64,000 nt of DNA from an uncultured Caldilineales bacterium (GCA_937907455.1 CALESQ010000096.1:1-64000); one strand, 5' to 3'. Positions 33,695 through 43,416 are shown, counted from the stretch's first letter. The notes: a model not told the origin generated them from the sequence alone. Program-made: numbers and translations.

Positions 33695-34642
33695 TTAGAC
33701 CATGCGCCAATAATCGAGCAGGTCGCGCAGGCTTTGCTGCCAGGCGATGTGCGGCTGCCAGCCGGTGTCTTCGGCCAAACGGGCATAACTGCCTATTTGG
33801 GCGGGCACATCGGCAGCCTGTAGCCGCGCGGGGTCGGTGCGTATGGCAATGTCGCGCATCGTGCTCAGTGCCAGCAAGCCGTCCAGCAGGCTTTGTACGC
33901 TGCGTCCTGTGCCTGAACAGACATTATACACCTGTCCTGCCTTGCCCGCTACTGCTGCCAGCCAATAGGCCCGTACGACATCGCGCACATCCACAAAATC
34001 GCGTACGGCGGCCAGGTTGCCCACTTCGATCACAGGGGCACGGCGGCCCTGCTCGATCTCGGCAATCTGCCGGGCAAAGGCTGCGCTGGCAAACTGCGCG
34101 CCTTGTCGCGGGCCGATGATGTTGAAGCTGCGCGCCCGCACCACGCGTTGCCCGCGCGCCGCGGCCAGCGACCCCACCAGGTCTTGCGCGGCCTTGCTGG
34201 CGGCGTAATGGGTAATCGGACGAAATTCCTGCGTTTCGCGAATGGGGTTTTCGGTTGGCTGTGTGGGGCCATATTGTGCGCTGGAGCCGGCCAGCAGCAT
34301 CACAGCCTGTGGCGCGGCTGCGGCCAGCGCATCCAGCAGACGGATAGTGCCCAATACGTTGACTTCGTAGAGCGCGGTGTAGGGTGCATTGGGGTTGGTG
34401 AGCGCAGCCAGATGAAAAACAGCTTGTGGCTGGGTCTCGTGCAACACGCTGCGCAGCGCGGCTTCGTCGCTCAAGTCGGTGTTCCACACCGGCGCGGCGA
34501 TACCCAGCTCGGCCAGCCGCGCGGCGGCTTGGGCAGATACGTCAAGCCCGGCCACCTGCCAGCCTTCGCGCAGCAGCAGCTCGGCCAGATAAGAGCCGCA
34601 AAACCCGGCAATGCCGGTGATGAGAGCAGTAGGATGAGACAT
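33695..34642 (-). CDS. NAD(P)-dependent nucleotide-sugar epimerase/reductase (extended SDR; RMD- or GMD-like)
   Basis: 315 aa. The Rossmann motif is TGIAGFCGSYL at residues 8-18. The catalytic Y-x3-K is in HYAASKAAQDL. SSAQYG and NIIGPRQG segments are typical of GDP-mannose 4,6-dehydratase and GDP-6-deoxy-mannose reductase relatives. The best guess is a GDP-6-deoxy-4-keto-mannose reductase giving GDP-rhamnose, but a related activity is possible. The ATG at 34642 is close to the start of the Rossmann fold; the longer frame is the end of the preceding gene. It follows a glycosyltransferase gene by 20 bp. Confidence 0.82.
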   Translation of the reverse strand: MSHPTALITGIAGFCGSYLAELLLREGWQVAGLDVSAQAAARLAELGIAAPVWNTDLSDEAALRSVLHETQPQAVFHLAALTNPNAPYTALYEVNVLGTIRLLDALAAAAPQAVMLLAGSSAQYGPTQPTENPIRETQEFRPITHYAASKAAQDLVGSLAAARGQRVVRARSFNIIGPRQGAQFASAAFARQIAEIEQGRRAPVIEVGNLAAVRDFVDVRDVVRAYWLAAVAGKAGQVYNVCSGTGRSVQSLLDGLLALSTMRDIAIRTDPARLQAADVPAQIGSYARLAEDTGWQPHIAWQQSLRDLLDYWRMV

Positions 34643-34662
34643 GATGAAAAGAGCAGCAATAA

Positions 34663-35790
34663 CTAGCGGGGAGGTTTGTTTGCCTGTTGGCTTGTTTCTT
34701 TGTAAAGCGCTGTCCACAGCGGACGCACCGCAGGCCAGGTGAAACGCGCGGCGTTGGCGAGAGCTGCGTTACCCAGCCGCGCAGCCAGCTCGGGATCATC
34801 CAGCAGGTGCAGAATGGCCGCGGCCAGCGCCGCGGCATCGTCGGGGGGGGCGAGCAGTGCATCTACGCGGTCATGCACCATCTCTGGCACGCCGCCGACA
34901 GCGGTAGCTACAATGGGCAGCCCCATGGCTGAGGCTTCGATCAGGGTGTTGGGTTGGTTGTCTATGGCGCTGGAGCTGACAAACAGGGTGGCTTGGCGAT
35001 AGGCCGCGCGCAGGCGCTCTACCGGCACGCGACCGGCGAACTCTACGGGCAATTGCAACTCGGCAGCAAGGCTTTGCATGGCGGGCAGGCGCTCGCCGTC
35101 GCCGATCATCAGCAGGCGTGCGGCGGGGCGCTGTGCATGGACGCGGGCAAAGGCGCGCAGCATCAGTTCCGGGTGACCGGTGTTGTCGAAGCGTTTGATC
35201 CAGAGCAGCAGCGGTGCAGGGTCGGCAGCGATGCGCTCAGGCAAGGGGCTGACATCCAGTTGACCCAGGTCAATCACGTTGGGGATCACTGTCACGGTGC
35301 GGCCCAGCGTTTCAAAGACGGCAGCAATCGCCTGTGAGGAGCTGGCTAGCGTGGTTATGTGGGACAGCAGCCGACGCACCCGATGAGGATGGCGGCGCAC
35401 GAAGCGGCCCGCGGCCCCGCCGTGATAGCTGGCAACCACCGGCGTTTTGCGCCACAGCCGCGCCCAGGCAATGGCCAGCATGGGAAGATAAAACCCCCAG
35501 TCCGAGGCCAGATGCACATGGATGAGATCGGCGCGACGGGCGGCACGTTGCAGGCGCAGCGGCACAATCACCAGTTGGGCAAGGGGCAGCAGCCAGCGCC
35601 CCAGCCGTCCGGCCGCACGCACGGCCTGCACGTTGGTGTCTACAGCTTGCACTTCTACGCCCTCTGCGCGCAGGGCGCGGCTCAACGTCTCCACCTGAAC
35701 GGTGACGCCGCCAGGCCGCGGGTGATGCGGCCCCATCATGCAGACAGCAAGGTTGTGCAGGTTAAAAGCGGGGGAAGGTGACGTTGGCAT
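34663..35790 (-). CDS. Family GT4 glycosyltransferase
   Basis: 375 aa, GT-B fold. The acceptor half starts with MMGPHHPRPGGVTVQVETLSRAL. The donor half holds LLMIGDGERLPAM and the nucleotide-sugar motif SSSAIDNQPNTLIEASAMGLPIVATAVGGVPEMV, which has the E-x7-E family spacing (E305-like and E313-like). It probably adds a sugar to a lipid-linked glycan. The ATG at 35790 is chosen because the frame upstream has no similarity. It sits between the UDP-GlcNAc 2-epimerase and the reductase in a polysaccharide cluster. Confidence 0.87.
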   Translation of the reverse strand: MPTSPSPAFNLHNLAVCMMGPHHPRPGGVTVQVETLSRALRAEGVEVQAVDTNVQAVRAAGRLGRWLLPLAQLVIVPLRLQRAARRADLIHVHLASDWGFYLPMLAIAWARLWRKTPVVASYHGGAAGRFVRRHPHRVRRLLSHITTLASSSQAIAAVFETLGRTVTVIPNVIDLGQLDVSPLPERIAADPAPLLLWIKRFDNTGHPELMLRAFARVHAQRPAARLLMIGDGERLPAMQSLAAELQLPVEFAGRVPVERLRAAYRQATLFVSSSAIDNQPNTLIEASAMGLPIVATAVGGVPEMVHDRVDALLAPPDDAAALAAAILHLLDDPELAARLGNAALANAARFTWPAVRPLWTALYKETSQQANKPPR

Positions 35791-35874
35791 AAAGCAGAGA
35801 GCGGCTGTCAGGCTGTCAGGCCCGGCTCGAAGCGCCTGATGCGTAACTGACACATTGGACAAGCCGATGAAATT

Positions 35875-36966
35875 TCAGACACCACTTTGCTGCCGTGCGT
35901 TCCGGTGCAGCAAATCTACAATGCGCTCGGCGGCGTGGCCGTCGCCATAAACAGCGGGCGGCATGCCTTGCGGCCAAAGGCGCTCGGTAGCCGCGTGGAC
36001 TATAGCAGCCTGATCGGCACCGGCCAGCACGTTCCAGCCAGATTGCACCGTTTCGATCCATTCGGTTTCGGGGCGCAGGGTGATGCAGGGTACGGCCAGG
36101 GTGTAGGCTTCTTTTTGCACTCCACCAGAATCGGTGAGGATGCAGGCGGCATGTTGCTCCAGCGCCAGCATATCCCAATAGCCCACCGGCTCGATCAGGC
36201 GCACGCCTGCGGGGATCTGCCAGCCCAGCCCGGCCAGGATTTTGCGGGTGCGTGGGTGCAATGGCAGGATCACCGGCTGGGCGCGGCGGCGATGGATTTC
36301 AGCGAAGGCACCCAGAATGCTGCGCAGGTTTTGTGGTACATCGGTGTTGTAGGGACGATGCACGGTTGCCAGATAATATTCGCCGGGCGGCAGGTGCAGA
36401 TCGGCGAGAATGGCAGACTGCTGCCGCGCCTGCGCGGCGTGCTCCAGCAGGGCATCCACCATCACATCGCCCACCAGATGCACGCCCGTGGTGATGCCCT
36501 CAGCGGCCAGCAAGTTCACTGCATTTTGTGTGGGGCAAAGCAGCAAATCGGCGCAATGATCGGTGAGTACGCGGTTGTGCTCCTCTGGCATGGCGCGGTT
36601 GAAGGAGCGCAGACCGGCTTCGACGTGGGCCACACGGATGCCCAGCTTGACGGCAGCTAACGCGCCGGCCAGGGTGGAGTTGGTATCGCCGTAGACCAGC
36701 ACCCAGTCGGGGCGTTCGGTCAGCATCACCGCCTCTAGCGCCTGCAACATGCGACCGGTTTGCTCGCCGTGCGTGCCAGAGCCGATAGCCAGGTTGATAT
36801 CTGGTTCAGGGATGTGCAGCTCGCGGAAAAACACCGCTGACATGCCCGCGTCGTAGTGTTGGCCGGTGTGTATCAGCCGTTCCTGGCCGCGGGCGCGCAG
36901 GGCGCGGCTAACCGGTGCTGCTTTGATAAACTGTGGTCTTGCGCCGACAATGGTGAGGGTGAGCAT
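35875..36966 (-). CDS. UDP-N-acetylglucosamine 2-epimerase, non-hydrolysing family (WecB/WbpI-like)
   Basis: 363 aa. It begins MLTLTIVGARPQFIKAAPVSRAL and contains the family signatures HTGQHYDAGMSAVFF, HVEAGLRSFNRAMPEEHNRVLTDH, HPRTRK and LTDSGGVQKEAYTL. WecB converts UDP-GlcNAc to UDP-ManNAc. WbpI/WlbD performs the same C2 inversion on UDP-GlcNAc3NAcA. Here the neighbouring oxidoreductase, aminotransferase and acetyltransferase make the second role more likely. The real start is at 36966; the upstream open frame runs through intergenic repeats. Confidence 0.92.
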   Translation of the reverse strand: MLTLTIVGARPQFIKAAPVSRALRARGQERLIHTGQHYDAGMSAVFFRELHIPEPDINLAIGSGTHGEQTGRMLQALEAVMLTERPDWVLVYGDTNSTLAGALAAVKLGIRVAHVEAGLRSFNRAMPEEHNRVLTDHCADLLLCPTQNAVNLLAAEGITTGVHLVGDVMVDALLEHAAQARQQSAILADLHLPPGEYYLATVHRPYNTDVPQNLRSILGAFAEIHRRRAQPVILPLHPRTRKILAGLGWQIPAGVRLIEPVGYWDMLALEQHAACILTDSGGVQKEAYTLAVPCITLRPETEWIETVQSGWNVLAGADQAAIVHAATERLWPQGMPPAVYGDGHAAERIVDLLHRNARQQSGV

Positions 36967-36979
36967 GAAGAGAAATGAG

Positions 36980-37022
36980 GTAGACAAGTACGCCGAAGGC
37001 AGGTAGACAAGTAGATAAGTGC
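36980..37022. repeat. Inverted partner of the repeat at 40364-40399
   Basis: The sequence GTAGACAAGTACGCCGAAGGC followed by AGGTAGACAAGTAGATAAGTGC is the reverse complement of the element at 40364-40399, apart from a gap of about 7 nt. The two copies flank a three-gene block (37262-40299). Confidence 0.7.
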
Positions 37023-37074
37023 ATCGTAAATAAAGTGATTGCGTAAAATTCAGCAAGCTAAATGCTCTCATCGG

Positions 37075-37152
37075 TGTCACTCCGAACGCAGTGAGGAGTC
37101 CTCCATGCGTTCGTGAGAAGATTCCTCGGCCCTGACGGGCCTCGGAATGACA
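37075..37152. repeat. 78-bp palindromic intergenic element
   Basis: Ends are TGTCACTCCGA and TCGGAATGACA (inverted, one mismatch). Inside are AACGCAGTGAGGAGTC-type and GAGAAGATTCCTCGG segments that also pair. The form (TGTCATTCCGAG...CTCGGAATGACA) is a widespread palindromic repeat in environmental genomes. No reading frame is inside. The rest of the 36967-37261 gap is AT-richer and holds only short GTAGACAAG or GTACACTTATATAC-type words. Confidence 0.75.
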
Positions 37153-37261
37153 GGCTACCAGCAATTCCGCAATAGGCGAATACTTAATTTCCGATGTAAT
37201 AAGTAAATTTCGAAACTACGCATCCTTGTACACTTATATACTTGTCTCCTTATGTACTTTC

Positions 37262-38365
<1,104 letters not shown>

Positions 38366-38459
38366 GGGTTGCTCTCCAGATGGGAGGGGATGACGGGGTA
38401 AGGGGCGATTGACTTTGGCTGTTGGGGGATGCCAAGTCCACCAACTTTGACCTGAGTGT

Positions 38460-39206
38460 CTAGGCCCCTGCAAATTCATCTGCCGGTACGGCGCGGCGGG
38501 GCTTGGCCGGGCTGCCCATCACCAGGGTGGCCGGCTCAACCGGACGCGAGACTACGGAGCCAGCGGCGATGAAAGCCTCAGCGCCCACCTCGATGTTAGG
38601 CAGCAGGGTGACGTTGGCGCCCACGCGCGCGCCGTGCCGAATCACTGCGCCGCCACGCTCGGCAAAGCGTCGTTCGGTGCGGCCCATATAGTTATCGTTG
38701 GTGGTGACTACGCACGGGGCAATGAAGCAATCGTCTTCGATTACAGTCCAGGCGGTGATGTAGCCGCCGGTTTGCATTTTTACGCCGTGGCCGATGCGTA
38801 CTTCGTTTTCGATGGTGACGTGTGCACCCACAATCACGCGGTCGCCGATCTGCACTTGTTCGCGCACAAAGGCCGCGTCGCCGATCAGACAGCGTTCGCC
38901 CACGGTGGAGCCGGTATAAACCACTGCGCTGGTGCCGATGGTGGTGTGTGCGCCGATGGTCAGGGGTGGTAAATTGGGCGGCACATGCACGGTGCTGGTG
39001 GGAGCCGGTCGCGGCTGCCGGCCCAGTACTGCCAGATCTTCTACGCGGCAACCTGAGCCAAGCTGCACGCCGGCATGAATCACCGCATGGTGGCCGATCA
39101 CGCAGCCATTTCCGATCATAGCACCGGCCTCAACGACTACGCCGTGGCCCAGCTCGCAGCCCGCGCCTATCATCGCGCTGGGATGAATAAAACAGGTTGG
39201 GAACAT
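38460..39206 (-). CDS. Left-handed beta-helix N-acetyltransferase (WbpD/WlbB-like)
   Basis: 248 aa built of hexapeptide repeats (for example VVEAGAMIGNGCVIGHHAVIH and IGDRVIVGAHVTIENEVRIG). A catalytic-site segment, VVTTNDNYMGRTERRF, and the C-terminal PAKPRRAVP, follow. Family enzymes use acetyl-CoA to acetylate an amino sugar on UDP. It sits between the aminotransferase and oxidoreductase genes, which fits N-acetylation at C3. An N-terminal segment (about residues 1-85) has extra turns relative to the shortest WbpD proteins. GAGG precedes the ATG. Confidence 0.87.
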   Translation of the reverse strand: MFPTCFIHPSAMIGAGCELGHGVVVEAGAMIGNGCVIGHHAVIHAGVQLGSGCRVEDLAVLGRQPRPAPTSTVHVPPNLPPLTIGAHTTIGTSAVVYTGSTVGERCLIGDAAFVREQVQIGDRVIVGAHVTIENEVRIGHGVKMQTGGYITAWTVIEDDCFIAPCVVTTNDNYMGRTERRFAERGGAVIRHGARVGANVTLLPNIEVGAEAFIAAGSVVSRPVEPATLVMGSPAKPRRAVPADEFAGA

Positions 39207-39282
39207 AGAAACCTCGTAAGTTTTTGGGGAAGCTAAATCGCAATTCGTCGCTGGAAGTTTCGTTTGGTGTACTAAAGCCGCA

Positions 39283-40299
39283 CTACTCCAGGTTACGCGT
39301 TATGCTCATTGGTTCGCCGTTGTGGTCGAGTGAGCGTTGACCTGCGGCCAGCACGCGCAGCACCTCCACCCCGTTACGGCCATCACTGAGTGGTGTGCGG
39401 CCCTGGAGGATGGCATCGGCAAAGTGTTGGCATTCCAGGCGCAACGGCTCACGCATATCCAGCCGCGGAATGCTGATATCGCCAAAGCGCAGGGTTAAGG
39501 CTTCGCCATAGCTGTCATAAGCGGGGCGCTGCACGCCCTTGTCGTAGATGCGCAGCTTTTCGGTGCTGTCCACGTCATCAAAGACGGCCATTTTCTGGCT
39601 GCCTACCACCGTGATGCGGCGCACTTTGTGCGGGTCCAGCCAGCTTACATGCACATGGGCGGCGCGCCCGCTGGCAAAGCGCAGAGTCAAAAATACCGTA
39701 TCGGGGATGCCCGGCTGAAGATAGGTAAGCCCCTGTGCGGCTACCTCGATGGGCTGCTCATCTAGCAGGTAAAGCGCCACTGAAATGTCGTGTGGGGCCA
39801 GGCTCCACATGGCGTTTTCATGGCGGCGCACCTGGCCCAGGTTCAGGCGGCTGGTGTAAAGGTAGTAGACATCGCCCAATTCACCGTTTTGTACCATCGT
39901 CTTAAGCTGGGTTACCGCGGGGTGATACATCAGCAGATGGCCTACCATCAATACCAGGCCGCGCGTCTCGGCCAGTGCGGCCAGCTCTTCAGCCTGGGCT
40001 ACATCCAGCGTGATCGGCTTTTCTACAAACACATGACGACCACTGAGCAAGGCCGCCTTAGCCAGATCATAATGCGCAGGCGTGGGGGCAGTGATGATCA
40101 CGCCCTGCACCTCGGCATCAGCCAGCAGTGTGTCATAGTCGCTGGTAGTGATCATGCCAGGATGCTGCGCGGCCGCGCGGCGCAGGGCTGCCTCATCCAG
40201 GTCGCAGCAAATTTTCACGCGTACCTGCGGCAGGTTGTTAAAATTACGCAGTAAATTAGGGCCCCAGTAGCCGAGGCCGATTTGTCCAAGAGTGAGCAT
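39283..40299 (-). CDS. Gfo/Idh/MocA family oxidoreductase (WbpB/WlbA-like)
   Basis: 338 aa. Rossmann motif GQIGLGYWGPNLLRNF at residues 5-20, EKPITLDVAQAEELA around 95-108, and the conserved MWSLAPHDISVALYLL segment. The C-terminal beta sheet domain is complete. In the Wbp/Wlb pathway this enzyme oxidises C3 of UDP-GlcNAcA. Its place at the head of the acetyltransferase/aminotransferase run supports that role. No UDP-GlcNAc 6-dehydrogenase (WbpA) gene is in the window. Confidence 0.9.
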   Translation of the reverse strand: MLTLGQIGLGYWGPNLLRNFNNLPQVRVKICCDLDEAALRRAAAQHPGMITTSDYDTLLADAEVQGVIITAPTPAHYDLAKAALLSGRHVFVEKPITLDVAQAEELAALAETRGLVLMVGHLLMYHPAVTQLKTMVQNGELGDVYYLYTSRLNLGQVRRHENAMWSLAPHDISVALYLLDEQPIEVAAQGLTYLQPGIPDTVFLTLRFASGRAAHVHVSWLDPHKVRRITVVGSQKMAVFDDVDSTEKLRIYDKGVQRPAYDSYGEALTLRFGDISIPRLDMREPLRLECQHFADAILQGRTPLSDGRNGVEVLRVLAAGQRSLDHNGEPMSITRNLE

Positions 40300-40363
40300 A
40301 GGTTAATCCTGTAATGGGTAGATAAGGAGATTGGTAAACAAGATGAGTGAGTGATGGCTCCCC

Positions 40364-40399
40364 GCACTTATCTACCCGCCTTCGGCGTACTTGTCTACC
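40364..40399. repeat. Intergenic repeat, inverted copy of 36980-37022
   Basis: GCACTTATCTACCCGCC followed by TTCGGCGTACTTGTCTACC. It is the reverse complement of the 36980-37022 element with a short deletion. The rest of the 40300-40406 gap shows similar words (GGGTAGATAAGGAG and ATTCGTTACC). Confidence 0.7.
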
Positions 40400-40406
40400 T
40401 GCTTCC

Positions 40407-41045
40407 TTATTCGTTACCTCTTTGTAACAACGTTTGCACGCGGGCAACAACCATGTCCAGTGCCACTGTGTTATGCCCGCCTTCAGGGATGATCACATCG
40501 GCATAGCGTTTGCTGGGCTCCACAAATTCCATGTGCATGGGGCGCACCGTGGTCATGTATTGATCCACCACCGACTCCAGCGGGCGGCCACGGTCGCGCA
40601 TATCACGTACCAAGCGGCGAATGAAGCGAATGTCCGAATCAGCATCTACAAAGATCTTCACATCAAACAGGTCGCGCAGCGCACGTTCCGAGAAGATCAA
40701 AATTCCCTCCACCAGAATCACAGGTTCAGGGTTCACCAGACGGGTTTGCGTCAGGCGGGTGTGGGTACGAAAGTCATAGCTGGGGATTTGCACCGCTTGG
40801 CCGCTACGCAGTGCGTTCAGATGCTCTACCAGCAGTGAGGTTTCTAATGAATTAGGGTGATCAAAGTTCAGGCGAGCGCGCTCCTCCAGCGGCAGATTGG
40901 CAGCATCGTAATAGTACGAATCGTGCTGGATCAGCGCAATGCGGTTGCGGCCTACCTGCTCTAGAATTGATAAAGCCACCGTGGTTTTGCCGGAGCCGGT
41001 TCCTCCGGCCACACCAATAATAATCGGGCGAACTGGTTCGCTCAT
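40407..41045 (-). CDS. udk: Uridine kinase
   Basis: 212 aa, a typical length. P-loop GVAGGTGSGKTT at 11-22, substrate segment IQHDSYYYDAANLP, FDHPNSLET, and the lid region RDMRDRGRPLESVVDQY. It phosphorylates uridine and cytidine in pyrimidine salvage. It lies 6 bp after the ResB-like gene on the same strand. This is probably a transcriptional, not functional, link. Confidence 0.95.
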   Translation of the reverse strand: MSEPVRPIIIGVAGGTGSGKTTVALSILEQVGRNRIALIQHDSYYYDAANLPLEERARLNFDHPNSLETSLLVEHLNALRSGQAVQIPSYDFRTHTRLTQTRLVNPEPVILVEGILIFSERALRDLFDVKIFVDADSDIRFIRRLVRDMRDRGRPLESVVDQYMTTVRPMHMEFVEPSKRYADVIIPEGGHNTVALDMVVARVQTLLQRGNE

Positions 41046-41051
41046 CAGGGG

Positions 41052-42407
41052 TTATCCTTCACGACGGTAAGTAGTGGCCCAGGCGGCCAGCCAGGCATTG
41101 GCTTGACGCCAGAAAGGCGAGGCTTGCAAAGCTGCGGCCACGGTGGTTTCTGCACCGTGCGGGTGCAGGGTGAGGAGAAGACGGCCTGCTGGGCGGCGCA
41201 GCGTGAGCAACACCGCGGCCAAAGCGAACAGCCCTCCCAGGATCAACAGCGGCAGCCCAGGCTTGCGACTTGCCGACAATGCCAGATAGTTGCCTGCTGT
41301 CAGCGAATACATATCTTCGCCTAATGCCAGATTGGCACTACCTTCAATGAATTGATTAGCAACGGGATCACGCTGGTTGAAAGGAAATGCCTGCACCAGA
41401 TACGCCGGGCCACTCAGACCCCGTTCAGGCAAAGCAGGGAAAGCGACAATGCTGAACACCAACTGTCGTTCTGGTACCAGAAAAAGCTGTTCAGCGCGCG
41501 GTTGGTCGAAGACCAGTGTCAGTAAATCTTGTGGGGCCGTGCTGCGATCCACCGATTGCACCAGCAAGCTGCTGCCGTCGGCATTGCGCGCGGTTACGGT
41601 CATTGCCGGTCCTTCGCCGGTGCGCTGCAACCACAGCCCCGCTGCGTTAGTCAGTCCACCCAGGCGAAAGTAGCGTGTTTGCGCTGGACGATCCCCGCGT
41701 TGCACCAAAAGCGTAGCCGCATCAGTGCCTGCGGTGAGTTGCACGGTCGCATCATGGCTCAGGCGCACGGTTTGCGCAGGCGCCAGGATGATATTGGTCT
41801 GACGCCAACCGGTTACGCTGCTCAGCCATAGGCCGATCAGCATCAATAGCAGCCCAATCAACGCCAGCGGCAGTGCCAACAAGCCCCAACGACTGCGTTC
41901 GGCCACCATCCAGGTGGTGTCGCCTGTTTGTGCAGCAGCTATGCGCCATCCTTCGCTGGCAAGGTTGTCACTCAGCTCAGCGCGCGTAGCTGCGACCGAA
42001 CCACGGATTGCCAGTTGCACTTGGTGCGGCCAGTGCATCGCTTTGCTGGCTGTGGCTGCGGCATCAGGCTGGCGTAGTCTGGCATGGGTATCTGCTGCGG
42101 TCAATGCCAGGCGCAGCAGCGCGGTAAAGGCCAGCAGACCCAACAGGCCGCGCAGCCAGGGGCTATGAGCCAGATCGAAAAGCCCGGCAGCGCGCATGGC
42201 CGGACCTGGCGCGCCGAAGCCTGCCGTGGTTTCGTCCAGCCAGCGCAGCGCCCCTGCCTGTTCAGGTTCAAGGGCAAGTTGGGGCAGCAGCAGGCTCAAC
42301 GTAAAGGCTAGCAAGGTCAATGCCAGCAAACTCAGCAGTACCCTGTCGCCGGTCAGACGGCGATAGAGGCGATCCAGCAGATGCGGGGGTGTGGGTGTCT
42401 GAAGCAT
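41052..42407 (-). CDS. ResB-like cytochrome c biogenesis membrane protein
   Basis: 451 aa. Four membrane helices lie at about 25-45, 95-115, 170-195 and 400-420, with a large extracytoplasmic domain between the third and fourth. That topology and the segment WGLLALPLALIGLLLMLIGLWLSSVTGW resemble ResB/Ccs1, which works with ResA/CcsA in haem attachment to cytochrome c. No CcsA partner is in the window, and the ResB assignment is from topology and weak motif likeness. The open frame continues through the tRNA gene upstream, so the ATG at 42407 is taken as the start. Confidence 0.65.
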   Translation of the reverse strand: MLQTPTPPHLLDRLYRRLTGDRVLLSLLALTLLAFTLSLLLPQLALEPEQAGALRWLDETTAGFGAPGPAMRAAGLFDLAHSPWLRGLLGLLAFTALLRLALTAADTHARLRQPDAAATASKAMHWPHQVQLAIRGSVAATRAELSDNLASEGWRIAAAQTGDTTWMVAERSRWGLLALPLALIGLLLMLIGLWLSSVTGWRQTNIILAPAQTVRLSHDATVQLTAGTDAATLLVQRGDRPAQTRYFRLGGLTNAAGLWLQRTGEGPAMTVTARNADGSSLLVQSVDRSTAPQDLLTLVFDQPRAEQLFLVPERQLVFSIVAFPALPERGLSGPAYLVQAFPFNQRDPVANQFIEGSANLALGEDMYSLTAGNYLALSASRKPGLPLLILGGLFALAAVLLTLRRPAGRLLLTLHPHGAETTVAAALQASPFWRQANAWLAAWATTYRREG

Positions 42408-42430
42408 AAACAATGCGCCGGGCAAACAAA

Positions 42431-42456
42431 AGCCCCAACCGTTGGCGGTTGGGGCT
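42431..42456 (-). terminator. Terminator after tRNA-Thr
   Basis: 10-bp arms AGCCCCAACC (42456-42447 on the minus strand) and GGTTGGGGCT (42440-42431) with a 6-nt loop and a short T run. It lies between the tRNA and the ResB-like gene. Confidence 0.75.
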
Positions 42457-42466
42457 GGTTGCAGCG

Positions 42467-42542
42467 TGGAGCCACCCGTCGGAATTGAACCGACGACCGG
42501 CGCATTACGAATGCGCTGCTCTACCGGCTGAGCTAGGGTGGC
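42467..42542 (-). tRNA. tRNA-Thr (anticodon CGU)
   Basis: 76 nt including encoded CCA. Acceptor GCCACCC/GGGTGGC, D-arm AGCTCAGCCGGTAGAGCA, anticodon stem GCGCA/TGCGC with loop TTCGTAA (anticodon CGT), and T-loop TTCAATT closed by GTCGG/CCGAC. The promoter at 42573-42601 and the terminator at 42431-42456 frame it as its own unit. Confidence 0.97.
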
Positions 42543-42572
42543 ACAGCGCCGGGGCACCGCCCGACGGAGGGC

Positions 42573-42601
42573 ATTATAGCGCAAGCTTGTGTCAGCGCCA
42601 A
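42573..42601 (-). promoter_or_regulatory. Promoter of tRNA-Thr
   Basis: Minus strand TTGGCG (42601-42596), 17-bp spacer, TATAAT (42578-42573), about 30 bp before the tRNA 5' end. Confidence 0.85.
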
Positions 42602-42616
42602 ATGCCAAAATACTTG

Positions 42617-43174
42617 CTAAACCCGTGTGACGTATCCACCAGAGCGGGTGTCTACGCGGATGCGGTCACCGACTTCCACGAACAGGGGCACTTGCACCTT
42701 CAATCCGGTTTCTACCTCGGCGCTTTTGGTGGCGCCGGTGGCAGTATCACCGGCAAAACCTGGCTCGGTGTAAACCACTTCCATATCTACTGTGGTGGGC
42801 AATTCAATATCAATCGGCTTACCCTCGTAGCTGACCACTTCCAGAGTCATTTCCGGCTTGAGGTAAGAAACGGCGTCACCCAGTGTCTCTGCGGTTAGCA
42901 TCGGCTGGTCGTAGGTTTCCACATCCATGAAGGTATACATATCGCCTTCATGATAGAGGTATTGCACCGTGGCGTGGTCAAGGCGAATATCCTGTACGCG
43001 GTTACCGGAAGGGAAGGTTCGATCAATTGTAGCGCCACTGCGCAGATCACGCGCTTTGATGCGAATGGTCGCGCCGCCGCGCCCGGTTTTGATATGCTCA
43101 TATTGCAACACGCGATAGATGTTGCCTTCAAACTCAAAGGTTACGCCTTTGCGCAAATCCTGAACGCCGATCAT
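42617..43174 (-). CDS. efp: Elongation factor P
   Basis: 185 aa, three OB/KOW-like beta domains. The C-terminal signature is VQVPLFVEVGDRIRVDTRSGGYVTRV. The tip of the first domain reads HIKTGRGGATIRIK, with Arg32 where many EF-Ps carry the modified Lys. EF-P relieves ribosome stalling at polyproline stretches, which are frequent in the Thr/Pro-rich proteins of this genome. GGAGA lies before the ATG. The promoter at 43248-43276 is very strong. Confidence 0.95.
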   Translation of the reverse strand: MIGVQDLRKGVTFEFEGNIYRVLQYEHIKTGRGGATIRIKARDLRSGATIDRTFPSGNRVQDIRLDHATVQYLYHEGDMYTFMDVETYDQPMLTAETLGDAVSYLKPEMTLEVVSYEGKPIDIELPTTVDMEVVYTEPGFAGDTATGATKSAEVETGLKVQVPLFVEVGDRIRVDTRSGGYVTRV

Positions 43175-43247
43175 AATTATGTCTCCTCGGGCTGTTTTCT
43201 AACCTGAAAAATGCGACGCATCCGTTCGGTGCGCCGCAATTAGTTGC

Positions 43248-43276
43248 ATTATATGTGTGGCTGACAGGGGCGTCAA
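43248..43276 (-). promoter_or_regulatory. Promoter of efp
   Basis: Minus strand TTGACG (43276-43271), 17-bp spacer, TATAAT (43253-43248). It is the same -35 and -10 as the rpmH operon promoter. Confidence 0.88.
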
Positions 43277-43329
43277 GTTTATACCGTGCAGCGTCAGCGT
43301 CAGAGGGCAGGCGCGCCGCAGGAGACGGA

Positions 43330-43406
43330 GATGCGCCGGTAACGACGGCGCACCTGCCCACACCCCGATCCACAGACAGCGATGCGCCGGTAACGACGGC
43401 GCACCT
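43330..43406. repeat. Two 26-bp direct repeats, each a hairpin
   Basis: GATGCGCCGGTAACGACGGC followed by GCACCT occurs at 43330-43355 and 43381-43406, 51 bp apart. Each copy folds as TGCGCCG/CGGCGCA around a 7-nt loop. They lie between the efp promoter and the 3' end of the DMT transporter gene. Confidence 0.85.
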
Positions 43407-43416
43407 CCCCTCACCC

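Noticed and set aside
42408..42608. N-terminal extension of the ResB-like protein
   Set aside because: The extension is the translation of the tRNA-Thr gene and its flanks, so the ATG at 42407 is the realistic start.
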